A model generated the notes under the pieces. The model did no database searches. It saw nothing but the letters and a program-made list of their open reading frames with translations, and was not told where the DNA came from. From contig NZ_JAKKOQ010000008.1 in assembly GCF_021738965.1 (NCBI RefSeq), positions 62,001 to 126,000 on the forward strand: DNA of 64,000 nucleotides, read 5' to 3'. This DNA comes from Gordonia zhenghanii (GTDB taxonomy: Bacteria; Actinomycetota; Actinomycetes; Mycobacteriales; Mycobacteriaceae). Shown piece after piece: positions 8,880-17,236 of this stretch (the first letter of the stretch is position 1; each line of letters starts with the position of its first letter). The position numbers and the translations under genes were made by a program.

Positions 8880-10360
8880 GCGGGTCGATCCCTGCGCCCG
8901 TCGCCGTCGCGGCGTGGTCGGACGAGTTGTTGTCAGCGGCTGTCCTCGGCACGGACCGTCGCCCGGCACCGACGCCCCCACCGGTCCTCGGCACGGGCGA
9001 CCCCGACCTCGACCCGGCCCAGGCACTGCTCACGCAGGCCTCGCTCGCTGCGGCGATCGACCGGGGCGGCCGGACAGCCGTCCGCGCGACAGCGATCTCC
9101 GCGGCTCCCGCCGAGCACCAACCGCTTGCGCCCCCTCGCGCCGTACAGGTTCTCCGGATGCTCGTCGAGACGCCGCCGTCGCCGCCGGACATGCGCTTCG
9201 CGCTTCTCGATCGGTGGCTGACGACCGCTGCAGCACACGGCGTTCGAGTGCCTGCCGGGCAACTGCCCGTCCTACTCGCTCTCGCCGGGACGCGACCCGA
9301 ACTGCAGTCTGCGTTGCGTGGGGCGTGGGGCGAGCGCGGCCGATGGCTCGCCACGCTCACAGACACACCGTCGAGCCCGCACCCCTCCCCCCAGGCGCCG
9401 CCGACAGATGTTCGGGACGGCCTCGCCGAGCGGTGGGCGGCGATGCCTGCGCGTACCAAGGAACAGACACTCAACGAGCTGCGAGCCGGATTGTCCGAGG
9501 CAGACGAGCCGTTCGTGGAGGGTTGTCTCGACGAGAAGTCGGCGCGGGTCCGCGACGCCGCGCGGTCGCTGCTGCGATCACTGCCCACGAGCCGCTACTC
9601 GCAGCGGATGGCGCAGCGACTCCGTTCGCTCGTCACCGTCGAACACCCCGGCATGGCCCGTCGACTCGCGACATTCGGCTCGGACGGGCCGCTCACCGTC
9701 CGCGTCGACCCGCCTCGCGAACTCGACGACGCAGCCGTCCGCGATGGGCTGCCGAAGCTCGCAGCGGACGCCGACCGTTCGTCTGCGATGCGCGCCGTCG
9801 TCGCCGACGCACCACTGACCACGTGGACGACGATCGCCGGAGCTTCGCCGGCCCAGATCGTCGAGGCCGTCGTCGCCGACACCACCGTGCGCGACTCGCT
9901 GGTCCGCGCCGCGGCGGCGCAGCGCGAGATGGAGTGGGCGGCCGCACTCCTCGAACATGTCCGAGCGCCGGACCTCATCGCGGTACTCGAGCCAGAGCAA
10001 CGGGAACGCTTCGTTCTGGCCAGACTCCCGAAAGAGTCGGACGTCGAGTTCGGCCACCTCCTGAGCATGGCGCCGACGCCGTGGAGTCCGGCGATCGCCA
10101 ACGCCCTCCTCGATCGACTCGACCGCCCGGTGTCCGCCCGAAACGGGCGGACGTCCGGAATCCTCGTGACGGCCGGCGACGCCGTCCACGTTCCCGCCGC
10201 CGTCCTGCCACGTGTCCAGTCGATGCTCGACGCAGCCGACAACCATCCAGGCGACACCGACCCCAAGCACGCGCGGCTCAGAGCGCAGCGGACCACGTTG
10301 CTGCGTACAGCCGTCACCTTCCACGCATATGTCCGATCCATCCAGGAGGCCTTCGCATGA
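8876..10360 (+). CDS. DUF5691 family protein of the MoxR/VWA cassette
   Basis: A 494-aa soluble protein of unknown function. Its opening (WSDELLSAAVLGTDRRP) and its position between the SWIM gene and the MoxR ATPase fit DUF5691. No signal peptide, membrane segment or metal motif is visible. The sequence is largely helical, with many Ala-Arg-Leu segments that could form repeat-like helices, for example PARTKEQTLNELRAGLSEAD. It overlaps both neighbours by 4 nt (ATGA), so equal expression within one complex is plausible. The family assignment comes from context and the opening motif, not from a search. Confidence 0.75.
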   Translation: MSGSIPAPVAVAAWSDELLSAAVLGTDRRPAPTPPPVLGTGDPDLDPAQALLTQASLAAAIDRGGRTAVRATAISAAPAEHQPLAPPRAVQVLRMLVETPPSPPDMRFALLDRWLTTAAAHGVRVPAGQLPVLLALAGTRPELQSALRGAWGERGRWLATLTDTPSSPHPSPQAPPTDVRDGLAERWAAMPARTKEQTLNELRAGLSEADEPFVEGCLDEKSARVRDAARSLLRSLPTSRYSQRMAQRLRSLVTVEHPGMARRLATFGSDGPLTVRVDPPRELDDAAVRDGLPKLAADADRSSAMRAVVADAPLTTWTTIAGASPAQIVEAVVADTTVRDSLVRAAAAQREMEWAAALLEHVRAPDLIAVLEPEQRERFVLARLPKESDVEFGHLLSMAPTPWSPAIANALLDRLDRPVSARNGRTSGILVTAGDAVHVPAAVLPRVQSMLDAADNHPGDTDPKHARLRAQRTTLLRTAVTFHAYVRSIQEAFA

Positions 10361-11505
10361 CCGGCATCGACCCGACCACGACTGGGACGTCAGAGACAGG
10401 GATTCGTGACGAGGTGGTGCGCGCCCACGCCGAGCAGCAGTTCGCCGACGAGCTGACCGCCCTGCGCAACGTCGACGACCGGCCGCGCCCACCACGTTGG
10501 GCGATGTCGCCGTGGGCGGTCTCGACCTATCTGCTGGGCGGCGAGTTACGCGACGGAACTGTGATCACCCCCAAGTACATCGGCAGCCGCCGCCTCATCG
10601 AGATCGCCGTCGCATCGCTCGCCACCGACCGAGCGCTCCTACTCCTCGGCGTTCCCGGCACCGCGAAGTCGTGGGTGAGCGAACATCTGGCGGCGGCCGT
10701 CAGCGGCGACTCGACCCTCGTCGTCCAAGGAACCGCCGGTACCAGCGAGGAGACCATCCGGTACGGCTGGAACTACGCGAGCCTGTTGGCGCACGGCCCG
10801 TCGGCCGACGCCCTCGTCCCCGGCCCGGTGATGCGCGCGATGCAGTCCGGCGCCATCGCACGCATCGAGGAACTGACGCGGATCCCGGCCGACGTCCAGG
10901 ACTCACTGATCACGATCCTCTCGGAGAAGACCCTGCCCGTCCCGGAACTCGACACCGAAGTTCAGGCGCGCCGCGGGTTCAACGTGATCGCGACCGCCAA
11001 CAACCGCGACAAGGGCGTGAACGACCTGTCGTCCGCGCTGCGGCGTCGCTTCACCACAGTCGTCCTCCCTCTGCCGGACTCACTCGCCGACGAGGTCGAC
11101 ATCGTCACGCGCCGTGTCACAAGCCTCGGCGCATCCCTCGATCTGCCCGCCGACCTCGAGTCGCTCAGCGAGATCAGCCGTGTGGTCACCGTGATGCGCG
11201 AACTGCGGTCCGGGCTGACGGCCGACGGCCGCACCACCATCAAGTCGCCGAGCTCCACGCTGTCGACCGCCGAGGCGATCTCCGTCGTCACGAGCGGGCT
11301 GAGTCTGGCCGCACACTTCGGCGACGGCGTAGTGGGAGCCGACGACGTCGCAGCCGGTCTACTCGGGGCCGTCGTCAAGGATCCGGTACAGGACGCCGTC
11401 GTCTGGGACGAGTACCTGGAGACCGTCGTCCGCGGACGTGAAGGCTGGGACGACCTGTACCGGGCGTGTCGTGACCTCGGATCAGCTCCGACGGGACGCG
11501 CGTGA
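10357..11505 (+). CDS. MoxR-type AAA+ ATPase
   Basis: A 382-aa AAA+ ATPase of the MoxR group, predicted to remodel or activate partner proteins together with the VWA protein three genes downstream. The Walker A motif is GVPGTAKS (residues 98-105). The Walker B strand reads ARIEELTRIP, with Glu-Glu rather than the usual Asp-Glu. Sensor 1 is NVIATANNRDKG and the arginine-finger region is DLSSALRRRF. The start at MTGIDPTTT is supported by AGGAGG 7 nt upstream and by ATGA overlap with the preceding stop. Its frame stays open far upstream, but that part is a shadow of the DUF5691 gene. Confidence 0.92.
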   Translation: MTGIDPTTTGTSETGIRDEVVRAHAEQQFADELTALRNVDDRPRPPRWAMSPWAVSTYLLGGELRDGTVITPKYIGSRRLIEIAVASLATDRALLLLGVPGTAKSWVSEHLAAAVSGDSTLVVQGTAGTSEETIRYGWNYASLLAHGPSADALVPGPVMRAMQSGAIARIEELTRIPADVQDSLITILSEKTLPVPELDTEVQARRGFNVIATANNRDKGVNDLSSALRRRFTTVVLPLPDSLADEVDIVTRRVTSLGASLDLPADLESLSEISRVVTVMRELRSGLTADGRTTIKSPSSTLSTAEAISVVTSGLSLAAHFGDGVVGADDVAAGLLGAVVKDPVQDAVVWDEYLETVVRGREGWDDLYRACRDLGSAPTGRA

Positions 11506-13847
11506 CCGGTCACCAGATCGTCCCCGGTGTGCATGTCCCCGGTGTGCATGTCCTCGGGATCCGTCATCACGGTCCGGGGTCGGCGGAGTCCGTCGCCGCC
11601 GCGCTCGACGAGCTACGCCCGGACGCCGTGCTCGTCGAAGGCCCACCGGAGCTGACGCCGATCCTGCCGCTGCTCGCCGACCCGCAGACGGTCCCGCCAG
11701 TGGCCGGTCTGGTGTACGCCGCCGATGAGCCGCGCCGCGCCGCGTTCTATCCGCTCGCTGCGTTCTCACCCGAATGGGTCGCCACCCGGTGGGCGCTGCA
11801 CGCGAGCGTGGACGTCGCGTGGATCGACTTGCCTGCAGCGACGTCACTGGCGATCCGCGCGGCTGTAGAGGATCACCAGAATCAGGGCCCGTCCGAGTCC
11901 GACGACGTCCCCGACGAGAAGATCACTGACGAGACGATCACCGATCCGATCGGCGCCCTCGCGGAGGCGGCAGGCTACGACGACCCGGAACGCTGGTGGG
12001 AGGACGCCGTCGAGCACCGTTCTGGAAGTGCGGTCGACCGGTTCACCGGCCTGCGCGAGGCGATCGCCGAACTCCGCCGCGACGAACCTGCGCCTGCCGC
12101 GCTCGTCGACGACGAGAAGGTCCTCGACACCCGCTCTGCGGCAACGCCGACGGGTGCGGCGACGACCGCGGTCCGCGAAGCCGCGATGCGCAAAGCGGTG
12201 CGGGCCGCTGTCAAAGCGGGAGCACAGCGAGTCGCCGTCGTCTGCGGCGCCTGGCATGCACCCGCCGTCGATCTCGCACACGGACCGTCCGCTGCCGCCG
12301 ACAACCGACTGCTGCGCGGACTACCGAAGACCAAGGTCGCCGCGGCGTGGGTCCCATGGACTGCCGGGCGACTGTCCTACGAATCCGGATACGGGGCGGG
12401 CGTCACCTCCCCGGGCTGGTATCGCCACCTCTACGACAGCCGTGCTCGGGGCGACTCCCCGGACACCGCGGCCGCTGCGTGGCTGGTGCGTACCGCCCGC
12501 GAACTGCGCGAACAGGGTATCGCCGCATCGCCCGCAGCGGTCGTCGACGCCACCCGCGTCGCCCGCACACTCGCCACGCTGCGGGGCCGTCCGCATCCGG
12601 GCCTCGCTGAACTCGACGACGCCTCGTTAGCGGTCCTCGCCGACGGCGATCGGACTCCGTTGCGCCTCGTGCACGAGAATCTCGTCGTCGGCCACGACAT
12701 CGGAGCCGTGCCCGACGACGCACCGATGATCCCGTTGGCCGCGGACCTGCAGCGCCGCCAACGCGCGTGTCGGCTGAAGCCGTCGGCCGCTGCGAAGACG
12801 GTGACCCTCGACTTGAGAACCGAAGCCGGCCGGGCACGGTCGACTCTATTGCATCGGCTGAGGCTCCTCGGCGTCGACTGGGGTCAACTCGCCGACGTCG
12901 GCCGGACCACCGGCACGTTCAAGGAGGCGTGGGAACTAGCCTGGGACCCGGCGCTCTCGATCGCTGTCGTCGAAGCCGGGATGCACGGAACGACCGTCGC
13001 GTCCGCTGCGGCCGCGAAGGTCGCAGCCGATGCCCGCGAGGCGACCCGACTGCCTGCGCTGTCCGAACTGGTCGACGCCTGCCTGCTCGCCGACCTACCG
13101 ACACACGACGTGGTCGCCGCACTCGCCGATCGGGCCGCGACGCACGCCGAAGTCGCCGAACTCCTGGCCGCCGTCGAGCCGCTCGCCCGTGTCTGCCGGT
13201 ACGGCAACGTCCGCGACGTCGACACCGGCGACGTCCGTCATGTCATGGAGGCCACCGCGATTCGCGCCGCCGTCGGACTACCCTCGTCGGCCGTCGCGCT
13301 CGCCGACGACGCCGCCCTGGCTCTACGCGACTCGATCGAGGCCGCGCACCGCGGCCTGATGCTGCTCGCCGACCCCGATCTGTCCGACCGCTGGTTCCGA
13401 GCCCTCACCGAGGTCACGGCGCGCGATGCGACGCCGGGACTCGTCGGCGGTCGAGCGACTCGGATACTGCTCGACGCGGGGCGCATCGATCGCGACGTCG
13501 TCGAGGAACAGATGAGCCGGACGCTGTCCACCGCGTCCGACCCGACTGACGCCGCGGGATGGCTCGACGGCTTCCTGACCGGCGACGCCATGATCTTGAT
13601 CCACGACGCTGCGCTTCTCGCGGTGGTGGACGACTGGTTCGCTCACGTCTCGACCGACGTGTTCGACGATCTGTTGCCGTTGCTGCGCCGAACGTTCGCC
13701 GAGTTCAGCACCTCCGAGCGCCGCAACATCGGCCGTGCGTTGTCGCGCCGCGCCGACGACCAGACCGACACCCGAGCGATCGACTGGAACCGTGCCGCGC
13801 CGGCGTACGCAGCGACTGCACACCTCATCGGATGGGAGAGCGCATGA
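11502..13847 (+). CDS. DUF5682 family protein, possible TIKI/TraB-like metalloprotease
   Basis: A 781-aa protein starting with GTG in a GTGA overlap with the MoxR gene. Near the N-terminus it has GIRHHGPGS (GxxH at residues 19-22) and VEGPPE with Glu46; further on is VCGAWHAPA (GxxH at 249-252). TIKI/TraB/PrgY enzymes use two GxxH motifs and a conserved Glu as a metal site, so a metal-dependent hydrolase is a reasonable inference. The C-terminal ~400 residues are helical and rich in Ala, Asp and Arg. A small in-frame duplication (PGVHV twice) lies at the extreme N-terminus. No signal peptide is seen. Family name from context and motifs. Confidence 0.8.
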   Translation: MTGHQIVPGVHVPGVHVLGIRHHGPGSAESVAAALDELRPDAVLVEGPPELTPILPLLADPQTVPPVAGLVYAADEPRRAAFYPLAAFSPEWVATRWALHASVDVAWIDLPAATSLAIRAAVEDHQNQGPSESDDVPDEKITDETITDPIGALAEAAGYDDPERWWEDAVEHRSGSAVDRFTGLREAIAELRRDEPAPAALVDDEKVLDTRSAATPTGAATTAVREAAMRKAVRAAVKAGAQRVAVVCGAWHAPAVDLAHGPSAAADNRLLRGLPKTKVAAAWVPWTAGRLSYESGYGAGVTSPGWYRHLYDSRARGDSPDTAAAAWLVRTARELREQGIAASPAAVVDATRVARTLATLRGRPHPGLAELDDASLAVLADGDRTPLRLVHENLVVGHDIGAVPDDAPMIPLAADLQRRQRACRLKPSAAAKTVTLDLRTEAGRARSTLLHRLRLLGVDWGQLADVGRTTGTFKEAWELAWDPALSIAVVEAGMHGTTVASAAAAKVAADAREATRLPALSELVDACLLADLPTHDVVAALADRAATHAEVAELLAAVEPLARVCRYGNVRDVDTGDVRHVMEATAIRAAVGLPSSAVALADDAALALRDSIEAAHRGLMLLADPDLSDRWFRALTEVTARDATPGLVGGRATRILLDAGRIDRDVVEEQMSRTLSTASDPTDAAGWLDGFLTGDAMILIHDAALLAVVDDWFAHVSTDVFDDLLPLLRRTFAEFSTSERRNIGRALSRRADDQTDTRAIDWNRAAPAYAATAHLIGWESA

Positions 13848-14995
13848 CCGACACCGACGACCGACTGACCCGGTGGCGGCTCGTACTCGGCGGTGACGAC
13901 GCCGACGGGGTCGGCATCGACCGCGCATCGATGTCCGCTGCGGACGCCGGCCGCGACCGCGTCCTCGGCGATCTGTACGACGCGCCGCGGCGCGGTGGGC
14001 TCGGCGGCTCGCAGCCTCGAGTGTCGCGGTGGCTCGGCGACATCCGCACCTATTTCCCGTCGTCGGTGGTGCAGGTAATGCAGTCGGACGCGATGGATCG
14101 CCTCGGACTCCGACGTCTCCTGTTGGAGCCGGAGATGCTCGGATCGGTTCAGCCCGACGTCCATCTCGCCACGACGCTGATCGGTCTCACCTCGGTGATG
14201 GACGAGGCGACTCGGGAGACCGCCCGGACCGTGGTCCGCGCGGTCACCGATCAACTCGAGGAACGCCTGCGCAGAGCGACGGTCCAAGCTGTGTCCGGCG
14301 CTCTCGACCGGTCGGCTCGCACCTCCCGCCCGAGGCCCGGCGACATCGACTGGAACCGTACGATCGCGGCCAATCTGCGGCACTACCAGCCCGAGTACCG
14401 GACCGTGGTGCCCGAGAAGCTCGTCGGGTACGCACGGCGTCGATCGCAGGTACAACGCGAGATCATCCTCGCCGTCGACCAGTCCGGATCGATGGCCGAG
14501 TCGGTGGTGTTCGCGAGTGTGTTCGGCGCCGTCCTCGCATCGCTGCCGTCGGTGGCGACACGGCTCGTCGTGTTCGACACCGCCGTCGCCGACCTGACCG
14601 ACGACCTCGACGATCCGGTCGACATCCTCTTCGGCGTCCAACTCGGCGGCGGCACCGACATCAACCGGGCGGTCGCCTACTGCCAGGACCGCATCTCGAA
14701 GCCTGCCGACACCGTGGTGATCCTGATCAGCGATCTCTACGAGGGCGGAGTGGCCGACGAACTGTTGGAGCGCTCACGGGCGATCGTCGACTCTGGCGCC
14801 ACTATGGTGACCCTCCTCGCCCTGTCCGACTCGGGAGCGCCAGCCTTCGACGCCGACCTCGCCGGCCAGTTGAGCGGTATCGGCGTCCCGTCGTTCGCGT
14901 GCACTCCCGACCTGTTCCCCGACCTGATGGCTGCCGCCATCGAGGGCCGTGACGTGGGCGACTGGGCGTCGAGTAACGACATCGTGACCCATTGA
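13844..14995 (+). CDS. VWA domain protein with complete MIDAS site
   Basis: A 383-aa soluble protein whose C-terminal half is a von Willebrand A domain. The metal-ion-dependent adhesion site is intact: DQSGS at residues 212-216, Thr271 in GGGTDINRA, and Asp297 in LISDLYEGG. MoxR ATPases typically act with VWA partners that bind the substrate or metal cofactor. The start is the ATG in an ATGA overlap with the DUF5682 stop; the same frame extends further upstream only as a shadow. It is the last of the five overlapping genes, and a separate promoter follows it. Confidence 0.92.
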   Translation: MTDTDDRLTRWRLVLGGDDADGVGIDRASMSAADAGRDRVLGDLYDAPRRGGLGGSQPRVSRWLGDIRTYFPSSVVQVMQSDAMDRLGLRRLLLEPEMLGSVQPDVHLATTLIGLTSVMDEATRETARTVVRAVTDQLEERLRRATVQAVSGALDRSARTSRPRPGDIDWNRTIAANLRHYQPEYRTVVPEKLVGYARRRSQVQREIILAVDQSGSMAESVVFASVFGAVLASLPSVATRLVVFDTAVADLTDDLDDPVDILFGVQLGGGTDINRAVAYCQDRISKPADTVVILISDLYEGGVADELLERSRAIVDSGATMVTLLALSDSGAPAFDADLAGQLSGIGVPSFACTPDLFPDLMAAAIEGRDVGDWASSNDIVTH

Positions 14996-15005
14996 GGCTC
15001 GACGG

Positions 15006-15011
15006 TAGGGT
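15006..15011 (+). promoter_or_regulatory. Putative -10 element of the alarmone synthetase gene (leaderless)
   Basis: TAGGGT located 7 nt before the GTG start at 15019 and 11 nt after the VWA stop codon. It suggests the synthetase has its own promoter even though it follows the cassette closely. Confidence 0.5.
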
Positions 15012-15018
15012 CAGTGGC

Positions 15019-15891
15019 GTGAACCACGCCTCAGCGCAGGGCCCGAACGGGCCTGGATCAGAAGTCGACGTGAACTCATTGCGTAACTCCGGGTTGTTGG
15101 GCGACTCCGGGTTCTTGGGTGATCTGGCACAGCTGCGCACAGAGTTCACCCGCTTCATGCTGCGGTACCAGTTCGGTATCGAGGAGGTGATCACCAAGAT
15201 CAACATCCTGCGTGAGGAGTTTCGCCTTCTCCACGATTACAACCCGATCGAGCACGTGACTTCCCGGGTCAAGGACCCCGAGTCGATCATCCACAAGGTC
15301 GCCAGAAAGGACTGCGACCCGTCCTTCGACGCCATCGCTCGGTCGATCACTGACATCGCGGGGGTGCGAGTGACGTGCAGCTTCACCTCCGACGTCTACC
15401 GGATGTCAGATCTGTTGACCGGCCAGTCAGATCTGACCGTCCTCCAGGTCAAGGACTACATCGCGACGCCCAAGCCGAACGGCTATCGCAGTCTGCACGT
15501 ATTGGTCGAGGTACCGGTGTTCCTCTCCGACGCCGTCGTGCCGGTGGTCGTGGAACTGCAGTTCCGAACCATCGCCATGGACTTCTGGGCCAGCCTGGAG
15601 CATAAGATCTTCTACAAGTACCGCGGTGACGCACCCGCCGGGGTGCTCGACCAACTCGCCGAAGCCGCTGAGACCGCGCATCACCTCGACACCGTCATGG
15701 AAGACCTCCATCGGCAGGTCCACGTCGATACTGCGTCCGACCGCAGACCTGACGGACGCCTCGTTCCTACCGATGATGTGCTCGAGCAGCTGCGGACGAT
15801 CCGGACTCGCCCTCACCCGGACTCGGCAGCCGGCCCAGAGGGTCCCGGCAGCCCAGAAGACCACGACAGCCCGGACGACTCCGGCTACTGA
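15019..15891 (+). CDS. RelA/SpoT-domain GTP pyrophosphokinase (small alarmone synthetase type)
   Basis: A 290-aa protein with a single RelA/SpoT synthetase domain, predicted to make (p)ppGpp or a related alarmone from ATP and GDP/GTP. The N-terminal HD hydrolase and C-terminal TGS/ACT domains of full-length Rel are absent. Motifs seen are RVKDPESIIHKVARK, DIAGVRVTC, IATPKPNGYRSLHV and VELQFRTIAMDFWASLEHKI. The first ~35 residues contain a small repeat (LLGDSGFLGD). The GTG start is set by a TAGGGT element 7 nt upstream. It is co-directional with the MoxR/VWA cassette, 23 nt after it, and convergent with the SRPBCC gene. Catalytic competence is likely but untested. Confidence 0.88.
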   Translation: MNHASAQGPNGPGSEVDVNSLRNSGLLGDSGFLGDLAQLRTEFTRFMLRYQFGIEEVITKINILREEFRLLHDYNPIEHVTSRVKDPESIIHKVARKDCDPSFDAIARSITDIAGVRVTCSFTSDVYRMSDLLTGQSDLTVLQVKDYIATPKPNGYRSLHVLVEVPVFLSDAVVPVVVELQFRTIAMDFWASLEHKIFYKYRGDAPAGVLDQLAEAAETAHHLDTVMEDLHRQVHVDTASDRRPDGRLVPTDDVLEQLRTIRTRPHPDSAAGPEGPGSPEDHDSPDDSGY

Positions 15892-15948
15892 ACTTCCGGC
15901 ACCCGAGGGCGACAAGGCGCGGCGCGACGCCGCCCCTGAACGCACGGA

Positions 15949-15974
15949 ACCGGGGCCGCGTTCGCGACCCCGGT
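15949..15974. terminator. Hairpin between convergent genes
   Basis: Inverted repeat ACCGGGGCCGCG ... CGACCCCGGT: 11-bp stem with a 7-bp perfect base, one mismatch, three more pairs and a 4-nt loop. It lies between the stops of the alarmone synthetase (plus) and the SRPBCC gene (minus) and can serve both. Confidence 0.65.
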
Positions 15975-15987
15975 CCGATGGTTCTCG

Positions 15988-16455
15988 TCAGTTGGTGGAG
16001 GCTTCGGCTGCCAATTTGCCGAGAGTGTCCTCCAGCTCGCTTTCGGTGACGAGCGGGAACTTGAGCTTCTCCAGGAGGTCCTTGTCGGTGACCTTCGACC
16101 AGTCGTAGGTGTGGCGGACGAGAGTGCTGTCCGGTCCCTGCGACTCGAGCTCCCAGACCCACTCCCAGCCGGGAGGCTGGACGCCAGCCGGTGCGGTCTG
16201 CCACGCGAGCAACTTGTCCTTGGCGTACCCGGTCACATGGTTGTCGGTCTTGTACTCCCCGCCCATGTGCGGGCCTTCCATGTTCATGGTGAACACCTCG
16301 CCGACCTTCTGGATCCGGTCGGCGTGGTCGATGCTGCGGATGAATCCGGACCCGTCCAGCTTCTCGTGGCGCTCCGGGTTGCTGAGGACGTCGAAGACAT
16401 CGGCGACCGGAGCTTCGATGACGCGTTCCACTGTGACACTCGTTTGTTCACTCAT
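15988..16455 (-). CDS. SRPBCC family protein (polyketide cyclase/START-like)
   Basis: A 155-aa protein of the SRPBCC fold, a hydrophobic-cavity family that binds lipids or small molecules. The opening TVERVIEAPVADVFDVLSNPERHEKLDGS is typical, as are the central GEYKTDNHVTGYAKDKLLAW strand and the C-terminal helix. No catalytic residues can be assigned. It lies 61 nt downstream of the trp-associated membrane protein in the same direction, so it may be the last gene of the his-trp transcript. It is absent from the M. tuberculosis trp locus. Confidence 0.8.
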   Translation of the reverse strand: MSEQTSVTVERVIEAPVADVFDVLSNPERHEKLDGSGFIRSIDHADRIQKVGEVFTMNMEGPHMGGEYKTDNHVTGYAKDKLLAWQTAPAGVQPPGWEWVWELESQGPDSTLVRHTYDWSKVTDKDLLEKLKFPLVTESELEDTLGKLAAEASTN

Positions 16456-16516
16456 GACTCCACCGTGCCGAAGTTCGACGACCTTGGCAACCCTCGAAGC
16501 ACCGCGCGGACCGGAC

Positions 16517-17236
16517 TCAGTCGCGGTCGTCGGTCGGGTCCATTCCGTTGTCTAGCGAGTCCCACAAGAGGCGTTCGTTGCCGTCGGAGTCGACCTGTTC
16601 GCCACGAGCGGCACGCTCGCGGTCGGCGAACACCTTCCGCTCGAGCTCTTCGCGACGTGCCGCGGGTGAGGTGTACTTGGACGACATCCCACCGGCCGTC
16701 GCACCCCGCATCATGAGGACTGCCGCGACCGCCGCGCATACGGCGCCCGCGATCAACACGTATGCGGGCGTGTCGAACGTGAGGATCACGGTCACGTCGT
16801 ACTTCGGGTCGAGGTCGATGGCGTCCGCGGCGAACAGATTGTTCTCGCCGTTGGTGATCAGCGAGACCGCGGGGATCACCGACGCGATCGCGGCGATCGC
16901 GAGGATGACGGCGACGACACGCAGCATCCATCCACGCACCGCGAACTGTGCGACGATGCCTGCCACGAACAGCAGCGCGACCGCGACCAGCCACGGGCTC
17001 CAGTCCGAACCGTGCACCGCGAAGTTGCGCGGCACGCCGAGTCCGTCCTCGGCGACGACCTCGGCCCACCGCATGCGCGACGACGACCACAGTGCGATCG
17101 CGGCGACGACCAGCAGAACGCTCGCGATCCCCTGTCGTCGACGTCCGACCGACTTCTGAGCGGACGCGATCTCCGCGTCGGTCGCCGCCGCTCGCCGGCC
17201 ACCTGTCTGCTCGTCCTGCGTGCCTTCGCCTGTCAT
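16517..17236 (-). CDS. Trp-operon-associated membrane protein (TIGR02234 type)
   Basis: A 239-aa integral membrane protein with about four hydrophobic segments ([68 protein letters not shown]). Between segments it has a conserved-looking region with RMRWAEV and a C-terminal charged tail. In actinobacteria a protein like this (Rv1610 in M. tuberculosis) lies between trpE and trpC. Here it still overlaps trpE by 4 nt (ATGA), but trpC has been displaced. The function is unknown; a link to tryptophan or its precursors is inferred only from its constant position. Confidence 0.82.
   Translation of the reverse strand: MTGEGTQDEQTGGRRAAATDAEIASAQKSVGRRRQGIASVLLVVAAIALWSSSRMRWAEVVAEDGLGVPRNFAVHGSDWSPWLVAVALLFVAGIVAQFAVRGWMLRVVAVILAIAAIASVIPAVSLITNGENNLFAADAIDLDPKYDVTVILTFDTPAYVLIAGAVCAAVAAVLMMRGATAGGMSSKYTSPAARREELERKVFADRERAARGEQVDSDGNERLLWDSLDNGMDPTDDRD

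Noticed and set aside
8914..10356. N-terminal extension of the MoxR frame by 481 codons
   Set aside because: The extension is low-complexity Arg/Pro/Thr sequence overlapping the DUF5691 gene in another frame; the ATG at 10357 has an AGGAGG site and an ATGA overlap.
11520..11555. PGVHV-PGVHV duplication as a regulatory direct repeat
   Set aside because: It is inside the DUF5682 coding sequence, two copies only, and is best explained as a small in-frame slippage duplication.
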